This document shows, one piece after another, positions 28,527 to 35,794 of a DNA stretch of 40,908 bases. The position numbers and the translations under genes are program-made. This stretch comes from Caldifarciminota bacterium (GTDB lineage: Bacteria > Hydrothermota > Hydrothermia > LBFQ01), in assembly GCA_027002825.1 (NCBI GenBank), contig JALWZG010000096.1:1-40908 (forward strand), given 5' to 3'. Each line of letters opens with the position of its first letter. The first letter of the stretch is position 1. The notes below the pieces were generated by a model that worked only from the letters and a program-made list of their open reading frames with translations, searched no databases and was not told where the DNA came from.

Positions 28527-29470
28527 GCTGGGCATGGGTAGAGGTAAAACCCAACGAAAACGACCTGTTGCACCCTGGCCACCTCGCGTGCCAGGGTTGT
28601 GGCGCGACCATAACGGCGCGCCTTGCGCTAAAGGTTTTCGGCAAAAACGCCGTTTTCGTGATACCGGCATCCTGCTGGAGTGTAATAGACGGGGCCTGGC
28701 CCCAGCACGCCCTTCAGATACCCGTATTCCACACCGCCTTTGAAACGGCAGCCATAGCCGCTACGGGCATTCGGGCGGCCCTTGACATGAAAGGCAGGCA
28801 CGACGTCCACGTCGTTGCGTGGGCCGGAGACGGAGGCACGTTTGATATTGGCCTTCAGGCCCTCTCCGGAGCCGCCGAGAGGAACGAGAACATCATATAC
28901 ATCACCTACGATAACGAGGCCTACATGAACACGGGAATACAGAGGTCCTCGTCCACACCTCTGGGGGCCTGGACTACGACGACGCCCGACGAGAGGCCGG
29001 AGGACAGACCCAAGAAGAACATGATGGAGATACTGGCCGCCCACAGGGTACCTTACGCCGCCACCGCCAGCATAGCCTATCCGGATGATTTCATACGCAA
29101 GTTAAAGAAGGCCACGCAGATAAAGGGGTTCAGGTTCATACACGTCTTCTCCCCCTGCCCGCCCGGATGGAAGATGGCATCCAACCTCTCCGTGAGGGTG
29201 GCCCGCATGGCCGTTGAGACCAAGGTCTTCCCCCTCTACGAGATAGAGGACGGTGAGGTCTACACCATCACCCACTGGCCCAAGGGCCTGCCCGTTGAGG
29301 AGTACTTCAAGCTTCAGGGCAGGTTTAAGCCCGTGCTGAAGGACCCCGAGAGGTTGGCCTACGTCCAGAGGTACATAGAGGCCCAGTGGGAAAGGCTGGT
29401 CAGACTGCACGAGGCAAGCCACGGCTACCTTCCCGAAGAGGCGAGGGCGACGCTGAGAAGCGCTATATAG
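28523..29470 (+). CDS. porB: pyruvate:ferredoxin oxidoreductase, beta subunit
   Basis: A 315-aa thiamine diphosphate-binding subunit. HPGHLACQGCGATITARLAL supplies the first two cluster cysteines. The TPP motif is AGDGGTFDIGLQ with YDNEAYMNTGIQRS near residues 108-148. PCPPGWKMA holds a later conserved cysteine. ATG 28523 overlaps the porA stop and has GGGGGTAA upstream. The longer TTG frame at 28505 is rejected. The operon ends 17 bases on with a strong terminator. Confidence 0.95.
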   Translation: MSWAWVEVKPNENDLLHPGHLACQGCGATITARLALKVFGKNAVFVIPASCWSVIDGAWPQHALQIPVFHTAFETAAIAATGIRAALDMKGRHDVHVVAWAGDGGTFDIGLQALSGAAERNENIIYITYDNEAYMNTGIQRSSSTPLGAWTTTTPDERPEDRPKKNMMEILAAHRVPYAATASIAYPDDFIRKLKKATQIKGFRFIHVFSPCPPGWKMASNLSVRVARMAVETKVFPLYEIEDGEVYTITHWPKGLPVEEYFKLQGRFKPVLKDPERLAYVQRYIEAQWERLVRLHEASHGYLPEEARATLRSAI

Positions 29471-29486
29471 GATGGGGGTTTGTGAT

Positions 29487-29516
29487 AAAAGGGGGGGCAA
29501 ACGCCCCCCTTTTTTT
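29487..29516 (+). terminator. intrinsic terminator of the por operon
   Basis: GGGGGGC and GCCCCCC form a perfect 7-bp stem with an AAAC loop, preceded by AAAA and followed by seven T. Confidence 0.93.
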
Positions 29517-29550
29517 GTTTGGGGAGTCCCACAGAAACGGTTTTCACCTA

Positions 29551-29556
29551 TAAAAT
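29551..29556 (+). promoter_or_regulatory. -10 box, leaderless type
   Basis: TAAAAT in TCACCTATAAAAT, 9 bases before ATG 29566. Confidence 0.6.
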
Positions 29557-29565
29557 ACCTACCCT

Positions 29566-29859
29566 ATGAGGAAGATCTCAGCACTTTTCGTTGCGGCAGC
29601 TTTTGTGGGTTTTGGTGGGTGCTTCCAGCAAGACGCTGCGCAGAAGATAGAGGAGATAGAGGGTAGGATATCCGCCATAGAGGAGCAGCTGGGAGAGATA
29701 GAATCCCTCTCCAACCGCCTGGAGGAGCTGGAGAGCAAGCTGAACGAGCTCATGGCGGAGGAGAAGGAAGAGCATGAAAAGGCGGAGAAGAAGACGGGTT
29801 CTACGCCCGCTTCCAAGCCCAAGCCCAAGAAACAGCCCAAGCCTGGAAAGGTTAAGTAA
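29566..29859 (+). CDS. small coiled-coil lipoprotein
   Basis: A 97-aa lipoprotein. The signal peptide ends in the lipobox FVGFGGC (Cys19). Residues 20-75 are a heptad-type coiled coil (IEEIEGRISAIEEQLGEIES, LEELESKLNELM), and the Lys/Pro-rich tail (PASKPKPKKQPKPGKVK) is suited to bind peptidoglycan or lie along the wall. It resembles Lpp-like or SlyB-like tethering lipoproteins in plan, not clearly in sequence. The ATG is 9 bases after a -10 box. The next lipoprotein gene follows within 20 bases and has its own ribosome site. Confidence 0.8.
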   Translation: MRKISALFVAAAFVGFGGCFQQDAAQKIEEIEGRISAIEEQLGEIESLSNRLEELESKLNELMAEEKEEHEKAEKKTGSTPASKPKPKKQPKPGKVK

Positions 29860-29877
29860 AAAAAGGAGGTGAAAGCC

Positions 29878-30642
29878 ATGAAAAGGTTGACGTTTGTTTT
29901 TCCTGTAATCGCGTTTGCGGCTTTTGCTGCGGGATGTAAAAATGGTGTTTCCGGTAATCCCGATGTGACGGCCAAGGCCACAAACAGCGGAGCGGATCTC
30001 CTGCTCGTATGGGCCACCGTTGAGGGCGCCAGCGAGTACACCATATACGGGGACGGTAACGAGATCGCGACCACGTCGGATACGTCCTACACCATATCCG
30101 GTGGTGCTAACTCCGTTTACGCGGAGGTCAAGGTTTGCGCCAACGGCAACGAGAACTGTACGTCGGTTGATCTCCGCCCATGGAGCGGTCAGGTTACGAA
30201 TCTCTGCTACAGCACGGAAAGCGGCTGTCCCTCTTGGGTAAAGATAGACTTCGGTGGTCCCTCGCTTAACGCCCTGCAGCAGGCAGATGTAGATCCGAAC
30301 GCCCCCAACACAGGCTACTTTATCATCTACAGCGACGGCAGTGTGGTTCAGTTCCAAGATGCGAGTGAGACCTCAAAAGGTCAGGCCAAGATGGAGCTCG
30401 CATTTACGGACAACACGACATCCTCTTTTGCACCTCCTTCCGGAAGCTACAACACGATTCGTGACGTTTCCCAGGACGGCACGTACATCTTCTGGGCGGA
30501 TAACACGTCCACGGGTTATGGCAACATGGACGAGAACGACTACTTTGGCGTTGTAAAGGTGGACAACCTCAGCAACACCGATACCGACCTGACCATATAC
30601 GTCCAGGACAAGGTTCCCGGTCTGCGCTGGCTGAAGAAGTAA
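29878..30642 (+). CDS. secreted lipoprotein, hypothetical
   Basis: A 254-aa lipoprotein with lipobox AAFAAGC (Cys20). Residues about 30-105 resemble a fibronectin type III-like sandwich (ADLLLVWATVEGASEYTIYG, then NSVYAEVKVCANGNENCTSV). The rest is Asn, Asp, Ser and Thr-rich beta sequence with four further cysteines (CANGNENC and CYSTESGC), probably disulphide bonded. The function is unknown. ATG 29878 has AAAGGAGGTGA 8 bases upstream, and GTG 29869 in frame is part of that ribosome site. The gene is co-transcribed with the coiled-coil lipoprotein and ends at a strong terminator. Confidence 0.8.
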   Translation: MKRLTFVFPVIAFAAFAAGCKNGVSGNPDVTAKATNSGADLLLVWATVEGASEYTIYGDGNEIATTSDTSYTISGGANSVYAEVKVCANGNENCTSVDLRPWSGQVTNLCYSTESGCPSWVKIDFGGPSLNALQQADVDPNAPNTGYFIIYSDGSVVQFQDASETSKGQAKMELAFTDNTTSSFAPPSGSYNTIRDVSQDGTYIFWADNTSTGYGNMDENDYFGVVKVDNLSNTDTDLTIYVQDKVPGLRWLKK

Positions 30643-30665
30643 AATCCGGACGCGAAAATGGGTGA

Positions 30666-30690
30666 GGGGGCCGTTCGGCCCCCTTTTTTT
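30666..30690 (+). terminator. intrinsic terminator of the lipoprotein pair
   Basis: GGGGGCC and GGCCCCC form a 7-bp stem with a GTTC loop, followed by seven T. Confidence 0.93.
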
Positions 30691-30700
30691 GTTTCCACCT

Positions 30701-30706
30701 TAAAAT
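30701..30706 (+). promoter_or_regulatory. -10 box, leaderless type
   Basis: TAAAAT in CCACCTTAAAAT, 6 bases before ATG 30713. Confidence 0.7.
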
Positions 30707-30712
30707 AGGGGG

Positions 30713-30967
30713 ATGAAGAGGATACCCCTTTTCGGTTTCCTTTTTATCGTGGGATGTGCGACAGTTCCACAGTCCTATGTTGAGCGTCTAAAAAGGCTTG
30801 AGAGGGAGGTTGAGGAGCTCAGGCAAGAAAACAAAGAGCTCCTGGAGGAGGCGAGGAGGTTGAGGGAGGCCACCAAAAGGTCCGAGGAGTACGAGAAGAG
30901 GATAAGGGATTTCGTGAACGAGGAAAGACAAAGGAAAGGAATGCACAAGGCTCCGAGGGTGAAATAG
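30713..30967 (+). CDS. small coiled-coil lipoprotein
   Basis: An 84-aa lipoprotein with lipobox FLFIVGC (Cys15). Residues about 20-75 form a highly charged coiled coil (YVERLKRLEREVEELRQENK). The plan is like the 29566 lipoprotein, but the sequences are not closely related. Function unknown. It is the only gene between a terminator and the rplE promoter, so it is probably expressed alone. ATG 30713 is 6 bases after TAAAAT. Confidence 0.75.
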   Translation: MKRIPLFGFLFIVGCATVPQSYVERLKRLEREVEELRQENKELLEEARRLREATKRSEEYEKRIRDFVNEERQRKGMHKAPRVK

Positions 30968-30983
30968 CGGAATAATCCACCCT

Positions 30984-30989
30984 TAGAAT
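30984..30989 (+). promoter_or_regulatory. -10 box of rplE, leaderless type
   Basis: TAGAAT in CCACCCTTAGAAT, 9 bases before ATG 30999. Confidence 0.65.
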
Positions 30990-30998
30990 AAGCGGCTT

Positions 30999-31538
30999 AT
31001 GAGCCTGTACGAGAGGTACAAGAAGGAGATCCGGCCCAAACTCGCAAAAGAGCTTGGCCTTAACATAATGGCCGTGCCGAGGATAGAGAAGGTGGTGGTG
31101 CATGTGGGTTGGGGAAGGGAGGCCCTTGAGGACCCCAAGTCCCTTGAGGTGGTGGCCAAAGACCTCGCCATTATAACGGGACAGAAACCCATTATAACCC
31201 GCGCCCGCAGGCACGTCGCACAGTTCAAACTCCGCAAAGGCACACCCATAGGTGTGAAGGTCACCCTGCGTGGGAAACGGGCGTACGACTTCCTTGAGAG
31301 GTTGATAAACTTTGCCCTTCCACGTGTCAGGGACTTCAGGGGCCTGCCCAAGGACAGGTTTGACGGCAGGGGGAGCTACAACTTCGGCCTGGACGAACAC
31401 ACCGCTTTCCCGGAGATAGAGATAGACAAGGTCCAGAGGGTCTTCGGCATGGACATAAACATCGTCACGAGCGCGGACAACGACGAGCTCGCCTACAGGC
31501 TGCTTGAGGCCCTGGGATTTCCCTTCGCACGCTCATAA
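30999..31538 (+). CDS. rplE: 50S ribosomal protein L5, outside the usual operon
   Basis: A 179-aa L5, which binds 5S rRNA in the central protuberance of the large subunit. MSLYERYKKEIRPKLAKELG, NIMAVPRIEKVVVHVGWG, ITGQKPIITRARRHVAQFKL and RGSYNFGLDEHTAFPEIEID are diagnostic, and the length is normal. In nearly all bacteria rplE sits between rplX and rpsN/rpsZ in the spc operon. Here its neighbours are a lipoprotein and an M16-type protein, and it has its own leaderless promoter. It is either the relocated only copy or a second copy, and I cannot tell which from this window. Confidence 0.96.
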   Translation: MSLYERYKKEIRPKLAKELGLNIMAVPRIEKVVVHVGWGREALEDPKSLEVVAKDLAIITGQKPIITRARRHVAQFKLRKGTPIGVKVTLRGKRAYDFLERLINFALPRVRDFRGLPKDRFDGRGSYNFGLDEHTAFPEIEIDKVQRVFGMDINIVTSADNDELAYRLLEALGFPFARS

Positions 31539-31545
31539 CCCACCT

Positions 31546-31551
31546 TAAAAT
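31546..31551 (+). promoter_or_regulatory. -10 box, leaderless type
   Basis: TAAAAT in CCACCTTAAAAT, 8 bases before ATG 31560. Confidence 0.7.
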
Positions 31552-31559
31552 GCCTTACC

Positions 31560-32957
31560 ATGTTTGGAAGGATATTGGCAATCGCCGGTTTTGTGATACT
31601 CCTGAGCTGTTCAACGACAGGTGGAAAGATGGATAGGACGGCTTCCCGGAAACCCATAACGGTTCAACCCCTCGTGAAGAAGGAGAAGACCCTACCAAAC
31701 GGCCTGCACATAATAGCAGTTAAGAAGGACAAGCTACCCATATTCCAGATGCAGCTGACCATAAAGGCCGGTTCCCTCCTCGATCCAGAGGGCAAAGAGG
31801 GTCTGGCCAACCTCGTAGGTGTGATGGTGGACGAGGGGACAAAGACGAAGACCTCCGAGGAGATAGCGGCTTACATAGAGGATCTGGGGGGTTCTTTCGG
31901 CGTAAGCGTGGGCAGGACCTACTCCGAGGTTTCGGTGAGGTGTCTGACATCCGACGTGGACTCCATGCTGAGCATAACGGCCGAGATCGTCATAGACCCC
32001 ACATTTCCGGAAAAGGAGTTCAAAAGGGAGAGGGACAGGGAGATCACGTCCATACAGAACAACATGAGCAATCCCAACTACGTTGCCTTTGTTCGCCTGT
32101 ACGAGCTCCTCTACGAGGGAACTCCACTCGCCCATCCGTCCGAGGGTTATGTGTCCTCCCTTAAGAACCTGAAGAGGGAGGACCTTGTTGAATTCCACAG
32201 GAAGTACTGGAGGCCGGACATCTCCTATGTGGTAGTGGTGTCCGCTCTTGAACCCGAAGAGGCCATAGCCAAGGTTGAGAGGTACTTCTCCAGGTGGGAA
32301 AGGGGGAACGTGGAGTTGCCGGACATCCCCCGGTTTCACAGGAGAAAGGTCGTTGAGATAAAACACATGCCCGGTCTCAACCAGGCCTACGTCAGGCTTT
32401 CGGCGTTTGTGGATATACAGAGGAACTCTCCGGACTGGAACGCCCTGAGGGTTGCGAACTACATACTCGGAGGTTCCGGATTCTCAAGCAGGATACTCAA
32501 AAAGATAAGGGTTGAAAAGGGCTATGCGTACTCCGCCTACTCCTATGTAATGCCAAACGTGGTCTGGAAGGATCAGAAACTGCCCTCGGTTTTCATAGCG
32601 GGGTTTGAGAGCAGGACGGAATCGGCAGAGGACGCCACACTTCTCCTCCTTAACATCATAAGGGAGGCGAAGGAAAAGGGCTTCACCGAGGAGGAGCTCA
32701 ACGCCGCCAAGAGTTTTTACTCCGGGTACATAGCCCGAACCTCGGAGACCTACTCTCAGGTGGCCGGTCTCATATCCACCCAGTACGAGCATAAACTCCC
32801 GGACATGTTCTGGTTGAAAGAGGTTGAGAGGATAAAGGGTTTGACACTTGAGGAGGTGAACGAGGCCGCCCGGAAGTACCTGAACACGGAGGATTACGTT
32901 CTGTTGATTTTGACGGATACGACGAGGTTCAAGGCGAGTAGGATAAAGCAACCGTAA
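31560..32957 (+). CDS. M16-family peptidase-like lipoprotein without the zinc motif
   Basis: A 465-aa protein with an N-terminal lipobox (VILLSCS, Cys17) and the two-lobed M16 fold: LPNGLHIIAVKKDKLPIFQM near the start, and SSRILKKIRVEKGYAYSAYS in the C-terminal half. The zinc-binding HXXEH expected in 'GLAHFLEH' is replaced: the position reads GLANLVGVMVDEGT, with neither histidine. It therefore looks like the non-catalytic partner of a two-protein M16 enzyme, which contributes substrate-binding Arg and Tyr residues. No catalytic partner gene is adjacent. The ATG follows a -10 box by 8 bases, with no ribosome site. Confidence 0.87.
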   Translation: MFGRILAIAGFVILLSCSTTGGKMDRTASRKPITVQPLVKKEKTLPNGLHIIAVKKDKLPIFQMQLTIKAGSLLDPEGKEGLANLVGVMVDEGTKTKTSEEIAAYIEDLGGSFGVSVGRTYSEVSVRCLTSDVDSMLSITAEIVIDPTFPEKEFKRERDREITSIQNNMSNPNYVAFVRLYELLYEGTPLAHPSEGYVSSLKNLKREDLVEFHRKYWRPDISYVVVVSALEPEEAIAKVERYFSRWERGNVELPDIPRFHRRKVVEIKHMPGLNQAYVRLSAFVDIQRNSPDWNALRVANYILGGSGFSSRILKKIRVEKGYAYSAYSYVMPNVVWKDQKLPSVFIAGFESRTESAEDATLLLLNIIREAKEKGFTEEELNAAKSFYSGYIARTSETYSQVAGLISTQYEHKLPDMFWLKEVERIKGLTLEEVNEAARKYLNTEDYVLLILTDTTRFKASRIKQP

Positions 32958-33025
32958 ATCACCATCTGAACGCTCCGCAAAGAGGCGATTAACGGCATCG
33001 GGGCTTTCCTTTCCACGCAGGATGG

Positions 33026-33031
33026 TAAAAT
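33026..33031 (+). promoter_or_regulatory. upstream -10 box for a 9-codon ORF
   Basis: TAAAAT, 7 bases before ATG 33039. It is the first of two tandem leaderless-type promoters upstream of the 33069 gene. Confidence 0.4.
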
Positions 33032-33038
33032 TGTTGAT

Positions 33039-33068
33039 ATGTGGGCTATACGCCTTTATAATAGATAG
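33039..33068 (+). other. 9-codon upstream ORF ending at the next start codon
   Basis: ATG TGG GCT ATA CGC CTT TAT AAT AGA TAG encodes MWAIRLYNR. It is in frame with the following gene, and its TAG stop touches that gene's GTG. It has its own leaderless -10 box. It may be a leader peptide or the former first codons of the gene, split off by an amber mutation. Confidence 0.35.
33057..33062 (+). promoter_or_regulatory. -10 box, leaderless type with GTG start
   Basis: Perfect TATAAT, 6 bases before GTG 33069. It lies inside the 9-codon upstream ORF. Confidence 0.7.
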
Positions 33069-33920
33069 GTGCATCCAATAGCGGTTCTCTACTATCTTGC
33101 GAAAAAAAGGGAGAGCGGTAGGTTTCAGTTCGTCCCGGCCGACGGTAAAAACTACGGTGTTGTGAAGCTGGAGCTCGTAGATGGAAACCTCGTGGGATTT
33201 GACACGACGTGGGGAGCCGCGGTCGAAAATCTGGGTCGTATGCTCAAGTGGGAGAAGGCCCTGGTGAAAACCTTTGATATAACGTCAAGTACGAACATCG
33301 TTAGGATCTTCGTTCCGAGGGATGAGCTACTCGCCAGAATAGTCAGGTTTGACGTGGAAAGGATGCTTCCCAACCTGAGGGATCCCTCACCGGAGGAGCT
33401 GGTCGCCCTTTTGAAGACGAGGATCGGAAAGAGGATGTCCGCCACCTCGGATCTCATAAGGAAGGTGGAGGAGGGTGTGGAGATGGGTAGTTTTGTACTT
33501 CAGAGCGACAGGGGATACCTCTCCGTGATCCTCACCGGGAAGAGGGTATGCACCCTCAAGTTGAACGACGGTGTGAGGAGGATTTCACCGGAGGATTTCC
33601 CGTATGAAGACGCCCAGATCATAAAGATGGATCACCTCTTCGCCGTGAGCGGTTCAACCCCTCTGTTCACGGAGAGCAGGATCGTACCCAAGGAGGACAT
33701 ACTCCCCACGGTCAAACGCCTGAAATCCTCCCCCTCCTCCATATGGCACATGATCTTAGAGGTGGGGCACCGGGTTTACGTGTCCGTCCTCGGGTACAGG
33801 GGTGTCTTTTTGGGGGTGATACTGAGTGAGGGGGATGACGTGAAGGTGTACGATGAATCCGCTCTGAAGGTCATTTTGGAAAAGTTTGAAGTCAAAGGGA
33901 GGTTGAGTGAATATGCCTAA
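33069..33920 (+). CDS. hypothetical protein, DUF4388-like by weak resemblance
   Basis: A 283-aa soluble protein without signal or membrane helices. The N-terminal 90 residues (SGRFQFVPADGKNYGVVKLE, then LVDGNLVGFDTT and LGRMLKWEKALVKTFDI) loosely follow the DUF4388/PATAN plan: a strand, a 'GNLVGFD' turn, then a helix and a 'W.ga...f' strand. A second such half may lie at 140-235 (GSFVLQSDRGYLSVILTGKR). I cannot assign a function. GTG 33069 is 6 bases after TATAAT. It overlaps pyrF by 8 bases, so they form an operon. Confidence 0.62.
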   Translation: MHPIAVLYYLAKKRESGRFQFVPADGKNYGVVKLELVDGNLVGFDTTWGAAVENLGRMLKWEKALVKTFDITSSTNIVRIFVPRDELLARIVRFDVERMLPNLRDPSPEELVALLKTRIGKRMSATSDLIRKVEEGVEMGSFVLQSDRGYLSVILTGKRVCTLKLNDGVRRISPEDFPYEDAQIIKMDHLFAVSGSTPLFTESRIVPKEDILPTVKRLKSSPSSIWHMILEVGHRVYVSVLGYRGVFLGVILSEGDDVKVYDESALKVILEKFEVKGRLSEYA

Positions 33921-34584
33921 GATATGCGTGGCTTTAAATACCAACTCTTGGGATAAAGCATTTGAGATGGTGGAGATCCTGAAAGGAGAGGTTGACGTGT
34001 TTAAGGTAGGACTCCCCCTCTATCTGACGGAGAACGGGCGTTCAAACACAGAGAGGCTGATCCAGAACGGCCTAAGCGTCTTCTTGGACCTAAAGCTCCA
34101 CGATATACCCTCCGTGGTGGCCAAAACGGTTGAAACCCTTCCCGCCGTGGATTACCTTACAGTCCATCTCCTCGGTGGTAGCGAAATGCTCAAGGCGGCC
34201 GTTGAAACGAGACCGGATATAAAGATCCTCGGTGTCTCCATCCTGACGAGTCTTCCTAAGGAGGAGAGCCGTGAGGTCCTCAGGAGGTCAAGGAAAGGCC
34301 TGATCCTATCCCTGAGCAGGATAGCCATGGAAGGTGGCGCCTGGGGCATAGTCGTTCCGGGGGACGGTCTGGCGCGCATCGTGAGGCGGTACTTCAAGTT
34401 CATATCCATCGCCGTTCCCGGTATACGTATGAGGAGGAAGCCGGACGATCACAAGTGGGTCACCCACCCCAAATCCCTCACCTGGCTCAAGGACGAGGAC
34501 ATGATCATAGTCGGGCGGGAGATAACCAACTCCAAAAACCCCCTGAACACGTTGAGGAGGTTGAAATCCCACTTCCAGCGGTAG
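33913..34584 (+). CDS. pyrF: orotidine 5'-phosphate decarboxylase PyrF
   Basis: Last step of UMP synthesis: decarboxylates orotidine monophosphate. A 223-aa TIM barrel. The catalytic Asp59-x-Lys61-x2-Asp64 array is in FLDLKLHDIPSVV, with the partner Lys31 in VFKVGLPL. The C-terminal phosphate loop is VPGIRMRRKPDDHK and IIVGREITNSKNP. ATG 33913 lies inside the end of the previous gene, with GGGAGG ten bases upstream. GTG 33907, two codons earlier, is a possible alternative. The gene is transcribed from the promoter at 33057. Confidence 0.95.
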   Translation: MPKICVALNTNSWDKAFEMVEILKGEVDVFKVGLPLYLTENGRSNTERLIQNGLSVFLDLKLHDIPSVVAKTVETLPAVDYLTVHLLGGSEMLKAAVETRPDIKILGVSILTSLPKEESREVLRRSRKGLILSLSRIAMEGGAWGIVVPGDGLARIVRRYFKFISIAVPGIRMRRKPDDHKWVTHPKSLTWLKDEDMIIVGREITNSKNPLNTLRRLKSHFQR

Positions 34585-34587
34585 AAT
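34582..34587 (+). promoter_or_regulatory. -10 box, leaderless type
   Basis: TAGAAT in GCGGTAGAAT, 7 bases before ATG 34595. It overlaps the pyrF stop. Confidence 0.65.
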
Positions 34588-34594
34588 AGGGGGA

Positions 34595-35794
34595 ATGAGG
34601 TTCAAGGAACACTTCCCGGCGATTGAGGATGGTTTGGTGTACTTGGACTCCGGGGCCACGTCCCTGAAGCCCAAACCCGTAATTGACGCCCTTACACGCT
34701 ACTACTACGGGTTTCCCGCAAACGTCCACAGGGGGGCCTATCCCTGGGCGGATAGGGCTACACGGGAGTACGAATCGGCGCGGGAGAAGGTGGCCAACCT
34801 CATCCACGCACGACCGGAGGAGGTGGTGTTCACCAAGAACGCCACGGAAGCCCTGAACCTCGCCGCCTCCATACTGGCCAACCGCATCGGAAAGGGGGAC
34901 AGGGTACTGGTGAGCGTAATGGAACATCACGCCAACTTCCTACCCTGGATGAGGTTGGCGAGGGAGAGGGGAGCGGAGTTCGTCGTCTTCAACATAACGC
35001 CCGAAGGGTATGTGGACCTAAAGGACTTTGAGAGAAAGCTGACGGGGAACACCAAAATCCTCGCCCTGACCATGACGTCCAACGTCCTCGGAACCGTTCC
35101 CCCGTTCAAGGAGATGGCCAAAATGGCGAAGGACATGGGGGCCTTTGTCGTCCTTGACGGTGCGCAGTACCTACCCCACCACAGGGTGAGGGTGAGGAGT
35201 ACGGGTGCGGATTTCATAGCCTTCTCAGGACACAAGGTGTTCGGACCTATGGGTACGGGCTTCCTGTGGGGCAGGGAGGAGATCCTAAGGGAAGGGAGGC
35301 CTCTCCTTGTCGGTGGTAGCATGATAAGGGATGTGAGCGTGGACGGGTACGAGATGGAGGACACACCCCAGAGGTACGAGGCGGGCACCCCCAACGTCGC
35401 CGGCGTTATAGGTCTTGGGGCAGCGGCCGACTTCATAACGTCCATAGGGTACGAGGAGATAGAAAGGCGGGAAAAGGAGCTCACATCCAAACTCTACCAC
35501 ACACTGAGGGGGATTGAAGGCGTTGAGATATACGGACCTCCACCGGAGGACAGGGGTGCGCTCATCAGCTTCAACCTGAAAGGGGTACACCCCCACGATG
35601 TGGCCTGGTATCTCGGAGAGCTCGGCATAATGCTCAGATCCGGAGGACACTGCGCCCATCCCCTGCACAAGTTCCTGAAAATCCCCTACAACCAGAGCGT
35701 CAGGGCGAGCCTCTCGTTTTTCAACGACGAGGAGGACATAGAAAGACTGGCGGAAGGCATAGAAAGGGTGAAAAAGGCCTTCAGGTTGACGTGA
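34595..35794 (+). CDS. sufS: cysteine desulfurase, SufS/CsdA type
   Basis: A 399-aa PLP enzyme that takes sulphur from cysteine for iron-sulphur cluster assembly. VYLDSGATSLKPKPVIDAL near the start, the PLP lysine Lys214 in FSGHKVFGP, and the sulphur-carrying Cys353 in RSGGHCAHPL are all present. The short loop around the cysteine marks the group II (SufS) class. No sufBCD or sufU lies next to it in this window, so its acceptor is encoded elsewhere. The ATG is 7 bases after TAGAAT. The last 14 bases overlap the convergent glycosyltransferase gene. Confidence 0.93.
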   Translation: MRFKEHFPAIEDGLVYLDSGATSLKPKPVIDALTRYYYGFPANVHRGAYPWADRATREYESAREKVANLIHARPEEVVFTKNATEALNLAASILANRIGKGDRVLVSVMEHHANFLPWMRLARERGAEFVVFNITPEGYVDLKDFERKLTGNTKILALTMTSNVLGTVPPFKEMAKMAKDMGAFVVLDGAQYLPHHRVRVRSTGADFIAFSGHKVFGPMGTGFLWGREEILREGRPLLVGGSMIRDVSVDGYEMEDTPQRYEAGTPNVAGVIGLGAAADFITSIGYEEIERREKELTSKLYHTLRGIEGVEIYGPPPEDRGALISFNLKGVHPHDVAWYLGELGIMLRSGGHCAHPLHKFLKIPYNQSVRASLSFFNDEEDIERLAEGIERVKKAFRLT

